In this document: positions 23,077-31,943 of the stretch, piece after piece | How the letters are laid out: every line of letters begins with the position of its first letter | Position numbering within the stretch: position 1 is the first letter of the stretch | Assembly (NCBI GenBank): GCA_026627345.1 | Contig: JAPNUP010000133.1 | Coordinates: 1-35,507, forward strand | DNA: 35,507 bases | Origin: Bacillota bacterium | GTDB lineage: Bacteria > Bacillota > Bacilli > Alicyclobacillales > SLC66 | Direction of reading: 5' to 3' | Program-made: the position numbers and the translations under genes | The notes under the pieces: generated by a model | Database searches by the model: none | What the model was told of the DNA's origin: nothing | The model's input: only the letters and a program-made list of their open reading frames with translations

Positions 23077-23116
23077 AAGGGGGAGAGACGCTGATCTCTC
23101 CCCCTTAGGCTTTTAC
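23077..23116 (+). terminator. Rho-independent terminator
   Basis: AAGGGGGAGAGA, loop CGCTGA, TCTCTCCCCCTT (12-bp perfect stem, 23077-23106), then AGGCTTTTAC. Ends the Gfo/isomerase unit and abuts the convergent peptidase gene. Confidence 0.8.
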
Positions 23117-24939
23117 TAGCGATCGGTACCGACATGGCGATCGAGAAATTGTGCGATGCCACTGAACACGCGAATCCGATTAGCCAATTTCACCATGCCG
23201 TGCCCTTCATCTTCAAGCCGAATATATTCAACTGGATGATCACGTTCACGTAAGCCGGCCACCATCGTCTCGGCTTCACTGATCGGCACGCGCGGGTCAT
23301 TGGCACCGTGCGTGACAAACATCGGACACTGAATGTCTCCCACGCGCAGAATCGGTGCTATTTCATCGAAGAAGGCACCATCATTTTCGATGCTCCCATA
23401 CTCAGCTTCTCGCAAATGGCGACGGTACGGACTCGTATTTTCCATGAAGGTGCGAAAATGTCCGATCCCGACGATATCGATCCCTGCCGCCCACACCTCT
23501 GGGTAATGTGTCACAGCCGCCAGGACCATGAACCCACCATAGCTGCGTCCCATCACGGCGATCCGCGACACGTCCGCCTTGCCGTGTTCGACGAGCCATT
23601 TGGCGGCGTACGTGAGATCCGCGACAGAATCCATGCGTTTGCGCACGTCGTCAAGGTGAATGTAAACCTTGCCGTAACCGGAACTGCCTCGGACATTCGG
23701 CGCCAAAACCGCGTACCCGCGATGCAGGAAGTACTGCAACGCCGGGTTAAAATCGTTTCTCATCTGCGACTCCGGCCCACCGTGAACGTATACGATCACT
23801 GAATGCGGTCCAGGTCCATCTGGGCGATAATAAAAAGCGGGAATTTTTCGCCCGTCAAATGACGCATACTCGATCAACTCCGGTGCGCGCGTGACGCCGT
23901 TAGGCAGCCCTGACATCGCCGCATAGGTCAACCGGGACACCAGTGCGCCAACGCCGTCAGACGCTGTAGCAGACAGATCGACTGACCACAGTTCCTGACC
24001 GAACAGCGGACTGTTCAGCGCAACCACCAAGCGTTCCTGCGATGCCGGCTGCCAGCATAGCTGCTCAATCGCTCCAACCGGAAGCCCTTCGACGATCAAC
24101 ACTTCCCCCGTATCAGAACGCCGAACCACGAGTTCTGAGGTGCCGCCGATGTTGCGACTGTAAGCTATCTTCGCCCCATCTTCTGAGACGGCCAGCGTCT
24201 CCGCATCCCAGTTGTCGTCCGAGAGAAAGGCCAAATCGCCATTAGCCACATACATTACGGCCACACGCATGAACTCACTATCTTGATCGGTGGTCAGGTA
24301 AAGACGCGTACCGTCGCCTATAAACCGCAAGCATTCGTACTGCGCCTCACCCGTATGTGGCGTGATCAACTTCGCTACACCTGACTTCACGTCCACCAGA
24401 TACAACTCGTGATCGAGATTGGTATGCTCGCGAGACATGAGCACCGCCCGACCGTCTGGCGTAAAGCCATGGGCGACGTTCATATGCGCACTGCTGTAGA
24501 GCAGTCGGTGAGCGTCGCGTTCGAGGTCGTACACGTAGAGGTCAAAGTCGCGACCATTTCGGCGATTGGACGAATATGTAAGCTGCTTGCCATCCGCTGA
24601 CCATCCACCGAAGTTGTACATATGTGCTTCATCGCACGTGATGTCGTGAATCTCTAGGCACTCTTCATCGGCGATAAAAAGCTGTGCATTCTCCGTTCCA
24701 CCACGATCAGCGCTGATACATAACCTGTGTCCTGCAGGCGCGACATGAATCCCCATGACGCGATCCGGAAAAAACGTCATTTGGCGCGGCCACGGCGCAT
24801 GATCCGACAGCGTCCATACTTGCGGCGTACCGGTCATATTGAAGAGAAAATACAGACGAGAACCGTCCTGTGCAAAAGCTGGCACCATCGCGCTGCGCAC
24901 TTCGATAAATCGTTCCACTGAAATGTTCGTTGTCTCCAT
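23116..24939 (-). CDS. S9-family prolyl oligopeptidase-type peptidase
   Basis: 607 residues from ATG 24939. The N-terminal ~340 residues form a TolB-like beta-propeller with repeated WSADGKQLTYSSNRRNGRD- and FTPDGRAVLMSRE-type blades. The C-terminal alpha/beta-hydrolase has nucleophile AVMGRSYGGFMVLAA, an oxyanion region VYVHGGPESQ, Asp in HGANDPRVPISEAE and His in EDEGHGMVK. This is the acylaminoacyl-peptidase/DPP architecture that trims short peptides. No signal peptide, so cytoplasmic. It follows the M20 peptidase on the same strand by 36 bases, suggesting a peptide-degradation unit with the PLP enzyme upstream. Confidence 0.93.
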   Translation of the reverse strand: METTNISVERFIEVRSAMVPAFAQDGSRLYFLFNMTGTPQVWTLSDHAPWPRQMTFFPDRVMGIHVAPAGHRLCISADRGGTENAQLFIADEECLEIHDITCDEAHMYNFGGWSADGKQLTYSSNRRNGRDFDLYVYDLERDAHRLLYSSAHMNVAHGFTPDGRAVLMSREHTNLDHELYLVDVKSGVAKLITPHTGEAQYECLRFIGDGTRLYLTTDQDSEFMRVAVMYVANGDLAFLSDDNWDAETLAVSEDGAKIAYSRNIGGTSELVVRRSDTGEVLIVEGLPVGAIEQLCWQPASQERLVVALNSPLFGQELWSVDLSATASDGVGALVSRLTYAAMSGLPNGVTRAPELIEYASFDGRKIPAFYYRPDGPGPHSVIVYVHGGPESQMRNDFNPALQYFLHRGYAVLAPNVRGSSGYGKVYIHLDDVRKRMDSVADLTYAAKWLVEHGKADVSRIAVMGRSYGGFMVLAAVTHYPEVWAAGIDIVGIGHFRTFMENTSPYRRHLREAEYGSIENDGAFFDEIAPILRVGDIQCPMFVTHGANDPRVPISEAETMVAGLRERDHPVEYIRLEDEGHGMVKLANRIRVFSGIAQFLDRHVGTDR

Positions 24940-24975
24940 CGTCCCATTCTCTCCTCTACGCGCTGTCGGACTCAG

Positions 24976-26217
24976 CTATGATAACCGCGGGCCCAACAGT
25001 GGTTCTATAACACCTTCTACGCCCACAAGCCCAAGCACTGTGAGCAAGACGCGTTGCACCCCGATATGCGCACCTGTGGGATCAAAGTATTCGGCGAGCG
25101 TGTGCATGCCGCCACAGCCTCCACCTCCACCAAGCGTGACCGCAGGAATGCCAAGCGCGATCGGAACATTAGCATCGGTGCTTTGCGCCCCATCGAGCGC
25201 AGGTTCTAGACCCAGTTCGCCCGCAGCGGCGCCAGCCACCTGCACGATCACTGACTCCGCGGATTGTTGACCGGCTGGCCTGTCCCCGATCAGATCAATC
25301 TGGACGGAAATGCCCTCTTCTGTCTGCCAGCGTTCATTCTCTTTGGTACAGGCATCCCGCAAAATAGCCAGCACATCCGTTTCGAGCGTAGCCAGCGCTG
25401 TCTCGTCATTGGAACGCAGATCGATGAGCATACTCGCTTCTTGCGCGATCGTATTGACTGAGGTGCCGCCGCTGATTTCACCGACAGTAAAGGTTGTCTT
25501 GGGATCGTTCGGCGTGACCACGTCCGCGATGCGCGCGACTGCCCGACCAAGGGCATGAATGGCGCTCGGGGTGCCAAAATCGCCAAAGCTGTGGCCGCCA
25601 GGCCCTCTGTACGTGACCTTGTACCTGTGACTGCCCGTGGCGAGGTAGGTCGTACGCCGAGGAGAGCCAGGCTCGATGGAGAGAAAGCCGTCTATCGGCC
25701 ATTCGCTGTCTGCGCATAATGCTTTCACACCACGCAAGTCGCCGACGCCCTCTTCGCCTACTGTCGCGCCAAATACAAGATCTCCGATTGTCTGAATGCC
25801 TGTCTGCTGAAGCGCCCGCAATACGGCGAGTACCACCGTCAATCCGCGCCCGTCATCCGAGATGCCAGGTGCGTAGAGCTTGCCGTCGATATGCTTGACG
25901 GTCACATCAGTGCCCTCTGGGAAGACTGTGTCTAGATGGGCACACACGACTACCGTCGGTCCCTTGCCGTGGCCACGTCGTATGCCGAAGACATTGCCTA
26001 CGGAATCTGTACGTACCCCTTCGAGGCCAAGCGCTTTCAGTTTCTCTGCATAAGCGGCGCCGCGCTTTTGCTCTTGGAAAGCAGGTGCCGGAATCTCCGT
26101 CAGCGCCACTTGTTCTTGCACTGTACGCTCGTGGTCCTTATGTATAAAAGCCAGTGCTTGCTGCACTGAGGAAGCTGTATACATCTCATGTAGCTGCGCT
26201 TGCCACTGTGTGTCCAT
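24976..26217 (-). CDS. M20-family metallopeptidase (PepT-like)
   Basis: 413 residues from ATG 26217 (AGGTGAGGG upstream). Zinc-binding and catalytic signatures in order: VVCAHLDTVFPEG, APGISDDGRGLTVVLA, GATVGEEGVGDLRGVKAL, FLSIEPGSP, and near the C-terminus GGGCGGMHTLAEYF. The middle part (about 195-300; HRYKVTYRGPGGHSFGDFG) is the dimerisation lid domain. Related enzymes are tripeptidase T-like or amidohydrolases; the exact substrate is unknown. It lies between the PLP enzyme and S9 peptidase genes on the same strand. Confidence 0.9.
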   Translation of the reverse strand: MDTQWQAQLHEMYTASSVQQALAFIHKDHERTVQEQVALTEIPAPAFQEQKRGAAYAEKLKALGLEGVRTDSVGNVFGIRRGHGKGPTVVVCAHLDTVFPEGTDVTVKHIDGKLYAPGISDDGRGLTVVLAVLRALQQTGIQTIGDLVFGATVGEEGVGDLRGVKALCADSEWPIDGFLSIEPGSPRRTTYLATGSHRYKVTYRGPGGHSFGDFGTPSAIHALGRAVARIADVVTPNDPKTTFTVGEISGGTSVNTIAQEASMLIDLRSNDETALATLETDVLAILRDACTKENERWQTEEGISVQIDLIGDRPAGQQSAESVIVQVAGAAAGELGLEPALDGAQSTDANVPIALGIPAVTLGGGGGCGGMHTLAEYFDPTGAHIGVQRVLLTVLGLVGVEGVIEPLLGPRLS

Positions 26218-26369
26218 TGGTCTCCCTCACCTTTCCGGCAACGTCGATTGTGCGCCTGGACAGGCGCACTGCGCATGCAACGCATCGCGCAGGATACGCC
26301 CACAGTATCTCATGCTACCCCCGGCGCGTCCATACGGGGCTCTCCAGTGTGAGTCTCTGAGACTCCGTC
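26218..26369. other. 152-base intergenic region with two small palindromes
   Basis: Contains GTGCGCCT-N4-AGGCGCAC (26250-26257 / 26262-26269) and the palindrome GAGTCTC-T-GAGACTC (26351-26365), the latter 4 bases after the PLP-enzyme stop. Neither has a T-tract. They may be weak terminators or processing sites. No gene. Confidence 0.4.
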
Positions 26370-27554
26370 TTAGACAGCGGCCAGCGATTGCGCCAGATCA
26401 GCGATCAAGTCGGCACTATCCTCGATTCCCACGGATAGGCGAATCAATCCGTCCGTGATCCCCATCTGTTCGCGCTGTGCGGGCGGAACAAGACAGTGTG
26501 TCATCGAAGCTGGGTGCTGAATCAATGATTGAACATCGCCAAGGCTCACTGCAATACGAATGAGTTTCAGCCCATTCATCAGTCGCCGACCTGCCTCGAT
26601 CCCACCTTTTACCTCAAATGAGATCAGCGCGCCTGGTCCTCGCATTTGCCGCTGATAAATCGCTTGCTGGCGTTCATCGCCCCACTCGGGAAAACGCACA
26701 TCTGAAACGGCCGGTTGGTTGGCCAACCACGCAGCGACCTCTCTGGCCACCTGTACATGCCGGTCCATACGCAAGGCGAGCGTTCGCATCCCCCGCAACA
26801 AAAGCCAAGCGTCAAATGGAGACAGCACCGCACCGATATCCTTTAGCGTGGATAAGCGCATGGCCTGCATAGCGTGCATACTTCCGACAGCGACGCCGGC
26901 AATCACATCCCCATGACCACCCAAGTACTTGGTTGCCGAGTGAACCACGATGTCCGCGCCAAGGGCAATCGGATTTTGCAGATAAGGGGTCAGGAACGTG
27001 TTGTCCACCACGAGCTTGAGGCCGCATGCGTGCGCTACACGAGCCGCCAAACCAATGTCAACGAGATCGAGTGTAGGGTTAATGGGCGATTCTACATAGA
27101 TGACTTTCGTTTTCGGGGTGATGGCCGCTCGCATCTGTTCCTCGGATTGCAAAGGGGAAAAAGTATGCGAGATTTGCGCGTGTTCCTGCATCCATTGCAG
27201 AAATCCGTATGTGGAGCCGTATACCCCTTCAGAGCACAGAACATGGTCGCCCGCGCGCAGTAAGTGAAGGAGCGTTCCCGAGATGGCGCCCATGCCACTG
27301 CCAAAGGCGAGTCCAGCCTCTGCCCCTTCCAAATCCGCAACCGCTTGTTCAAATAATGCCACAGTAGGATTGGCCAAGCGCGTGTATACATAGCCAGGCT
27401 CGTCACCGGCAAATCGTGCGCCTCCCATCTCGGCCGTCGGGAAGGTAAAAGTCGAGGTTTGCACCAAAGGAGGACTCAAACTTTCATATTCGTTATCGGC
27501 AGTCGTAACCTTGGTGAGTCTCGTATTCCAGCCATCACCGGATGATACAGCCAT
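26370..27554 (-). CDS. PLP-dependent Cys/Met-metabolism enzyme (cystathionine gamma-synthase/lyase or methionine gamma-lyase type)
   Basis: 394 residues from ATG 27554 (GGAGGAA upstream). Family signature: YTRLANPTVALFEQAVADLEGAEAGLAFGSGMGAIS, PLP-stacking Tyr in GVYGSTYGFL, DNTFLTPYL, and the Schiff-base Lys in VVHSATKYLGGHGDVIAG. The Cys typical of dedicated methionine gamma-lyases in YGCT is Ser here (YGST), so gamma-lyase or synthase activity on cystathionine or homocysteine is equally possible. It may release sulfide or methanethiol, linking it to the sulfide-oxidation genes in the window. First gene of a unit with two peptidases. No SAM or T-box leader was seen upstream. Confidence 0.88.
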   Translation of the reverse strand: MAVSSGDGWNTRLTKVTTADNEYESLSPPLVQTSTFTFPTAEMGGARFAGDEPGYVYTRLANPTVALFEQAVADLEGAEAGLAFGSGMGAISGTLLHLLRAGDHVLCSEGVYGSTYGFLQWMQEHAQISHTFSPLQSEEQMRAAITPKTKVIYVESPINPTLDLVDIGLAARVAHACGLKLVVDNTFLTPYLQNPIALGADIVVHSATKYLGGHGDVIAGVAVGSMHAMQAMRLSTLKDIGAVLSPFDAWLLLRGMRTLALRMDRHVQVAREVAAWLANQPAVSDVRFPEWGDERQQAIYQRQMRGPGALISFEVKGGIEAGRRLMNGLKLIRIAVSLGDVQSLIQHPASMTHCLVPPAQREQMGITDGLIRLSVGIEDSADLIADLAQSLAAV

Positions 27555-27661
27555 GCAAATTCCTCCGATCCATCATCTATCGATTCATGTAACCGCTTCC
27601 TCAGTATACGACCACCACCACTGAAACGGAACCCTGTGGCGGCAGATTGATGTGCTCACTA

Positions 27662-28714
27662 TCATCTCCTACGCGAAAAGTAATTGGGTTTGACCACCAC
27701 ATTGTCATAATCGCGGTGAAACACGTGAGTCGTCGCCGGGGACATCGGCGCGATGAGCCAACTCCAATCGCCTGTGAGTTCTCGTCCGGCATCGCGTTCG
27801 AGTTCCTCAAAATAGGCAAACTGTTTGGCTGCGGTATGGTGGTCTACGATCGTAACACCGTGCGCCTTAAACGAGTGCAAGACCGCAATATTGAGCTCGA
27901 GTAACGCACGGTCTTTCCAAAGGGTTGTATCTGAGTGCATCGGCAGTCCAAGTAAGTGGGCGACCTGAGGCAATAGGTTGTAGCGCTTGGTATCCGCAAG
28001 GTTGCGAGCGCCGATCTCCGTCCCCGTATACCAGCCGTTAAAAGGGGCCGTGGGAAACCGTAGCCCGCCGATCTCAAGCTCCATATCGGAAACGATGGGC
28101 ACTGCGTACCATTTGAGACCGAGCCTATCTAACTGCGGCAAGGTAGGATGGTGAATGTCGATCTCCAGCAAGAGTGACGCGGGAATCGGAAACCAGTGCG
28201 TCCCTTGCCGCTCTACCTCGACGACGATCGGCAGCACGTCAAACGGGGTACCAGCACCTTGCCATCCCAAGGCTTGGCAGGTGCGTGTAAAAGCGAGGGA
28301 TATCGGATCGCCGACAATCCCGTCAGGTGTTTCATATCCGGCGTAGCGGATCAGTTGGTCATTCCAAATCCGTACATGTGAGCTAAATACGGTGATAGCA
28401 GGCCGAATAGCTCCGTTATTGGTAGCAAAGTAGATGTGCCTCTGCAGAGCAGATAACACCTGAGAGACTGTCTGTACCCCTCGCGCATCAAACACGGTAA
28501 GCGAGCGCCAAAACAGTCGGCCGATACAACGATTGCTGTTGCGCCAAGCCATTCTGGCACCGTGCGCGAGCTCTTCACCTGTCAACTCGTAAGTTCCATA
28601 ACGGTGTATGCTTTCCTTGATCACAGCGAGTCGGTCATGCATCTCTTCGGCATTCTTGCCGAGCTCATGGTACGCCGTTGCGATGAACTCACACGCCTCA
28701 TCATACAGGAGCAT
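27662..28714 (-). CDS. nos: Bacterial nitric oxide synthase oxygenase
   Basis: 350 residues from ATG 28714, preceded by GGGGAGG at 8 bases; the frame extends eight codons further. Haem-thiolate ligand Cys63 in GARMAWRNSNRCIGRLFW, substrate-binding region PFNGWYTGTEIGARNLADTKRYNLL with the arginine-binding Glu, and the pterin/dimer region GDWSWLIAPMSPATTHVFHRDY. Full length for bacterial NOS, which lacks the reductase domain and borrows electrons from cellular flavodoxin or ferredoxin reductases. It oxidises arginine to citrulline and nitric oxide, and in Bacillota protects against oxidative stress and can tune respiration. It stands between the PLP-enzyme operon and an unknown gene. Confidence 0.96.
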   Translation of the reverse strand: MLLYDEACEFIATAYHELGKNAEEMHDRLAVIKESIHRYGTYELTGEELAHGARMAWRNSNRCIGRLFWRSLTVFDARGVQTVSQVLSALQRHIYFATNNGAIRPAITVFSSHVRIWNDQLIRYAGYETPDGIVGDPISLAFTRTCQALGWQGAGTPFDVLPIVVEVERQGTHWFPIPASLLLEIDIHHPTLPQLDRLGLKWYAVPIVSDMELEIGGLRFPTAPFNGWYTGTEIGARNLADTKRYNLLPQVAHLLGLPMHSDTTLWKDRALLELNIAVLHSFKAHGVTIVDHHTAAKQFAYFEELERDAGRELTGDWSWLIAPMSPATTHVFHRDYDNVVVKPNYFSRRR

Positions 28715-28849
28715 CACGCAACCCTCCCCCACACGCACTCGCTTTCTCAGGAAGTATATGCCTCAGTGCTTGGCTGCCTGTTAGTCGCGGGGAGAGAAAT
28801 GAATCAGTCGGGTGGCGAAATTTCGGCTGCTCCGGCGCTCCATCACGCT

Positions 28850-29608
28850 CTATTTGGATGACGACTGCGGGATTCTCTTCCGATAAAACCATTGTTCTGC
28901 ATTGTGTATGTCTTCATGAGCTACGTGTCCCCGCACCAGATCGGTCGGTTTCTCACTGTAACCGGCTAGTTGGAGTTTCTCGCGCAGACTTTGAAGTCTT
29001 TTGCGTTTCTCTCGAACACTCGGTACGCTTTTCAGCTCCTCGTCCAGCTTGTCCCAAGATTCACCAAGTCCCCAATAGGTGAGAACCAACCAAAATTCCG
29101 CCATGGTGAAGTCAATGATTCGACCACTGCCCGGTCTCGCCGTACCTAACCAAAATTCGTCCCCCGTATAGGGGATTTTAGTGACGAGTTTCAGTTTTTC
29201 ACCACCGCATATTTCCCGGTACGCCTTGCTGATCGGTTCGAGATCAACGCCTCCTGTATGCAACCGCGACAGATAGGTGTAAAAGTCAAGCCAACGGCCG
29301 ATCATTCGCCGTGCATTCTCAAGGTTGACCTCAAACCGCTCGGGGACCCAAATGTGGTTGTATATCCATTCCAGCGCCACACTATAATCCCACCACCGCA
29401 GCTCCGAAACATTCGTGTAAACTGTCCGCTCTATGTAGAGGATGAGCCCGTGGATGTCTTCCCAGGCGTCCGCAAGCTGATCCGTGTGCTTGTTAAAATA
29501 CAGGACATTGAGGTACGACTCCACCCATTCGTGTTCGATGACAGGCTCCCAATCGATATTCTCGTAATACGCGTCAACGCTCTTTTGAACTTCGGTGATT
29601 TTACCCAT
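28850..29608 (-). CDS. Protein of unknown function
   Basis: 252 residues from ATG 29608 with GAGGTG upstream. Soluble, rich in Trp, Tyr and acidic residues, with no signal peptide or membrane helix. The N-terminal half is helical (LADAWEDIHGLILYIERTVY, WWDYSVALEWIYNHIWVPERF), the middle has GTARPGSGRIIDFTMAEFWLVLTYWGLGESW, and the C-terminus has VAHEDIHNAEQWFYRKR. No catalytic motif or family was recognised. Genes on both sides run the same way, but gaps of more than 100 bases suggest it is transcribed alone. Possibly an accessory-region gene. Confidence 0.7.
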   Translation of the reverse strand: MGKITEVQKSVDAYYENIDWEPVIEHEWVESYLNVLYFNKHTDQLADAWEDIHGLILYIERTVYTNVSELRWWDYSVALEWIYNHIWVPERFEVNLENARRMIGRWLDFYTYLSRLHTGGVDLEPISKAYREICGGEKLKLVTKIPYTGDEFWLGTARPGSGRIIDFTMAEFWLVLTYWGLGESWDKLDEELKSVPSVREKRKRLQSLREKLQLAGYSEKPTDLVRGHVAHEDIHNAEQWFYRKRIPQSSSK

Positions 29609-29715
29609 TCGTCACCTCATGTAAAGTGTAGGATTAAACCCGCCAAGTGGTTTGAATACGATAGCGGATACAGAGCAAGGTGTGAATCCCTAGATTGACC
29701 CAAAAGGCACTCGGC

Positions 29716-30138
29716 TTAGGCCTGTATATAGGAAGGAAGTTTTTCCTTGATGATTTTTTCCCACCCATCATTCATGATTTTATGCACTACCGTGTGTGGC
29801 TGTCCGAAGGATGTCGACTTTTCTCCCGCAAAACCAGAGTGAATCAGTACAAACTCTGTATTGTTGTCACCTAAATCCCCTAGTCTGAAAGTAAGGTGCC
29901 AATCAGAGTCCCAATCAAACCCTAGCTCACTCATTGGTTGAAATTCTGTGACCTTACAACGGGAATCACCATAAGGACCTGCATGCAGCATAAACTCGTG
30001 TCCCAGTACCGGTTCAAAAGTATTCTCCATCCACCATCCTGCAATGCCATGTGATGTAGCAACAGCATGCCATACTTTCTCGATTGGCGCATGGATCACG
30101 ACTATTTTACGAATGTCAGGTAGTATGACGTCTGGCAC
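29716..30138 (-). CDS. SRPBCC (AHSA1/START-like) domain protein
   Basis: 140 residues from GTG 30138, preferred over ATG 30153 because GGGAGGG lies 6 bases before it. AHSA1-like fold: strand IRKIVVIHAPIEKVWHAVATSHGIAGWWM, central FEPVLGHEFMLHAG, and C-terminal helix VVHKIMNDGWEKIIKEKLPSYI. These proteins bind hydrophobic ligands and are often paired with an ArsR regulator; none is adjacent here. It is followed and preceded by decayed sequence, so it may be a survivor of an accessory cluster. Confidence 0.85.
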   Translation of the reverse strand: MPDVILPDIRKIVVIHAPIEKVWHAVATSHGIAGWWMENTFEPVLGHEFMLHAGPYGDSRCKVTEFQPMSELGFDWDSDWHLTFRLGDLGDNNTEFVLIHSGFAGEKSTSFGQPHTVVHKIMNDGWEKIIKEKLPSYIQA

Positions 30139-30154
30139 AACAATCCCTCCCATT

Positions 30155-30513
30155 TCAATGCAACATCATTGTATTGGATAAATGCGTTTGAAGCCACTTT
30201 CGAGGTACGCCCGGCATCCTCAGACCCTCACGCGAAGAATGGTAAAGAGGTCGCCGGCGCGGCCGTTGCATTTCAATCACACTTGCCGCGCCGCCTGCCC
30301 ACTCAGCAAGATGACAAATGCTCTCGTTGCCAGTCACCGTAACATCTGGCGGAAGTCAAAAGGGGGCTTAACAGTCAATTCTTCGTGCATCATGGATGCG
30401 TCCTTTCACGCGATTCGATGAAGAATGAATGTCCCATCACCCAACCTCCTTCATTTCCTTCAATTCTGTCCGCCCTTCTCGTCGAGGCGATTCTCCATGC
30501 TCGCCAGATACCA
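30155..30513 (-). other. Decayed region with short open frames only
   Basis: No intact gene. On the minus strand ATG 30393 (AAAGGA upstream) opens 19 codons (MMHEELTVKPPFDFRQMLR). The TGA overlaps a GTG that continues in the next frame to 30155 with an unnatural, Arg/Pro-rich sequence. LTVKPPFDF resembles the start of AlkA-type DNA glycosylases, but the match is too short to assign. A 15-codon frame with a good ribosome binding site precedes it. Interpreted as gene debris. Confidence 0.4.
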
Positions 30514-30633
30514 TCACTCGGAGGCCCAGTGCAACTCCTGAGGATTCAGTTGCTCCATCGCCCGCTCAGCGGTTCTCTTCATACTCCGAAAATTGTCCAG
30601 CACACAATCCAGATACGCACGTCCGACATCCAT
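30514..30633 (-). pseudogene. Truncated DinB-like (DUF1572-type) gene
   Basis: ATG 30633 follows AGGAGG and begins 17 bases after the VOC gene stop. The 39 codons (MDVGRAYLDCVLDNFRSMKR, then TAERAMEQLNPQELHWASE) match the N-terminal helix of DUF1572/DinB-like proteins, including the L-x-W motif. The frame ends at TGA, and the sequence beyond is not recognisable as the rest of the domain. Full members are about 160 residues. The TGA is not at a Cys or Sec position, so this is truncation rather than recoding. Confidence 0.55.
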
Positions 30634-30649
30634 TTCTCCACCTCCTGAT

Positions 30650-31117
30650 TTACAGGTCGTTTGACCGGAGCCACTGTTCAAACGTCATGCCGTCATGATA
30701 GACAACATTTTCGGCGTCCAACTTGAGTGGCGTGATGAACTCCAGTGAATTTCCATCTGGATCGTCAAAATAGATGGCAGCATGGTAGTTAGCCCCGTTC
30801 TGAAGAATAAGCGGCTGGTCTTCCCCAACGACACCGAAGGCTGCACGGGGATGAATGCCCCGGCCCCTGAGCCACTGTTGTACCCGTTTTATGTCCTCTA
30901 ACTCGACATAGAAGGCGACGTGTCGAATCGATGGATGGTATGGGGTCTTGGCGTGCTCCGATGGCCAAAGTCCCAGCCAACTTTTCCCCTTTTCAACCCA
31001 GAAGAAAGTCACTCCCGGACCTGTGTAAGCCAGTTCAAGTCCCAATCCTCGATAAAATCGAGTAGACCTGTCGGTGTCGCTCACTGGCAGATGTGCTTCA
31101 TAGAGCCCCTTGATCAT
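30650..31117 (-). CDS. VOC-family (glyoxalase/bleomycin-resistance-like) protein
   Basis: 155 residues from ATG 31117 with GGAGGTG upstream; the frame is open further but unsupported. Two beta-alpha-beta-beta-beta modules: EAHLPVSDTDRSTRFYRGLGLEL in the first, and RHVAFYVELEDIKRVQQWLRGRGI, NYHAAIYFDDPDGNSLEFITP in the second, with metal-ligand positions His and Glu. The FDDPDGNSLEF motif is typical. Substrate unknown. The truncated DinB-like gene is directly downstream and would have been co-translated with it. Confidence 0.88.
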   Translation of the reverse strand: MIKGLYEAHLPVSDTDRSTRFYRGLGLELAYTGPGVTFFWVEKGKSWLGLWPSEHAKTPYHPSIRHVAFYVELEDIKRVQQWLRGRGIHPRAAFGVVGEDQPLILQNGANYHAAIYFDDPDGNSLEFITPLKLDAENVVYHDGMTFEQWLRSNDL

Positions 31118-31184
31118 GCCTTCACACCTCCATTTTACACTGGCCTGTAATCTTGTTCTGCCCGGTGATCCCTTTCTGTACTGC

Positions 31185-31371
31185 GAAGAGTGGATGAGCA
31201 AAACATCATGCCAAGAAGACGTCGGCTCGCTCTCATTCCAGCGAATCAGTGACCTCCGAAGATCGGGAAGCCTTCTAGCAGGCATGGTGCAAGTTGCACA
31301 GCGAACAGGAGTATCTCGCGCTCGACATCACGTCCACTTCATCCTATTCTAAACTCGGCCCTGAAGGATGA
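31185..31371 (+). pseudogene. Remnant of an IS1634/IS4-type transposase
   Basis: In one frame LSFQRISDL (about 31218-31245) and, after a frame change near a TAG at 31276, AWCKLHSEQEYLALDITSTS then SYSKLGPEG to a TGA at 31371. EYLALDITSTSSYS is the conserved DDE-region strand with the first Asp of IS1634-family transposases. Only about 60 codons survive, with at least one frameshift and no ends found. It lies in the gap before the truncated ATPase. Confidence 0.55.
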
Positions 31372-31460
31372 GTCATCCCAGCAGTACCTGATTATTCGAA
31401 AGTCCACCATGACGGCTTCGGGCTATACGGTGACCCTTCAGTATATTGGTACATTGTGCG

Positions 31461-31469
31461 TGCTATAAT
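31461..31469 (+). promoter_or_regulatory. Extended -10 promoter of the truncated ATPase gene
   Basis: TGCTATAAT is a consensus extended -10 (TGnTATAAT), 33 bases before the ATG at 31502. No good -35 is present at 17 bases, as is usual for extended -10 promoters. Confidence 0.55.
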
Positions 31470-31501
31470 AGTACATATGATGTAGGAAAGGGGGGTGTAC
31501 C

Positions 31502-31852
31502 ATGCTCCACGCAAGGGATATTTTCCCTCTCGGGAAAGTGGTTCCATCTGACGATGTGGTCGACCGCCATACCTTTATTCGAGAGACCAAAATGAGCCTG
31601 GCCGGCGGAAACAGCCTCATGATGTCGGGACCCCGAAGAATTGGGAAATCGAGTGTCGCGTACGAAATACTTCGCCAACTACAGAGTGACGGGTGCGCCA
31701 AAATTGATTTGATGTACACATCGACTGTAGAGGAACTTGCCTCGAAACTTCTGCAATCCGTTCTTGAAAATCGCACTGGGGTATTGCCAAAGTTCAACTA
31801 CGCAGTGCGCCAATTGAAGGACTTCTTCCAGTTGACTTCCTCCTCCGCGTAA
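31502..31852 (+). pseudogene. Truncated P-loop ATPase (archaeal ATPase/AAA-like)
   Basis: ATG 31502 with GGGGGG upstream. 116 codons that include LGKVVPSDDVVDRHTFIRE and a Walker A MMSGPRRIGKSSVAYEIL, then DLMYTSTVEELASKLLQSVL. Full-length relatives are around 380 residues, so the Walker B, sensor and C-terminal parts are missing. After the stop an alternative frame continues (DFLLRVNVEDSFLPSEALLH, then FLDRSHSFGLES) up to the IS200/IS605 end at about 31932, suggesting a frameshift at about 31830 followed by interruption by the element. The part beyond the element is not recognisable. Confidence 0.7.
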
Positions 31853-31943
31853 ACGTAGAGGATTCCTTCCTGCCATCAGAAGCCTTACTGCACTTCTTAG
31901 ATCGGTCCCACTCTTTTGGATTAGAATCGACTTGTCTGCGTTG

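Noticed and set aside
26250-26269. GTGCGCCT palindrome as a terminator between the PLP enzyme and M20 peptidase genes
   Set aside because: No T-tract and located just before the M20 gene start; kept only as a note.
30514-30633. TGA in the DinB-like fragment as a second selenocysteine codon
   Set aside because: It is not at a conserved Cys, no SECIS-like hairpin was seen, and the sequence after it does not continue the family.
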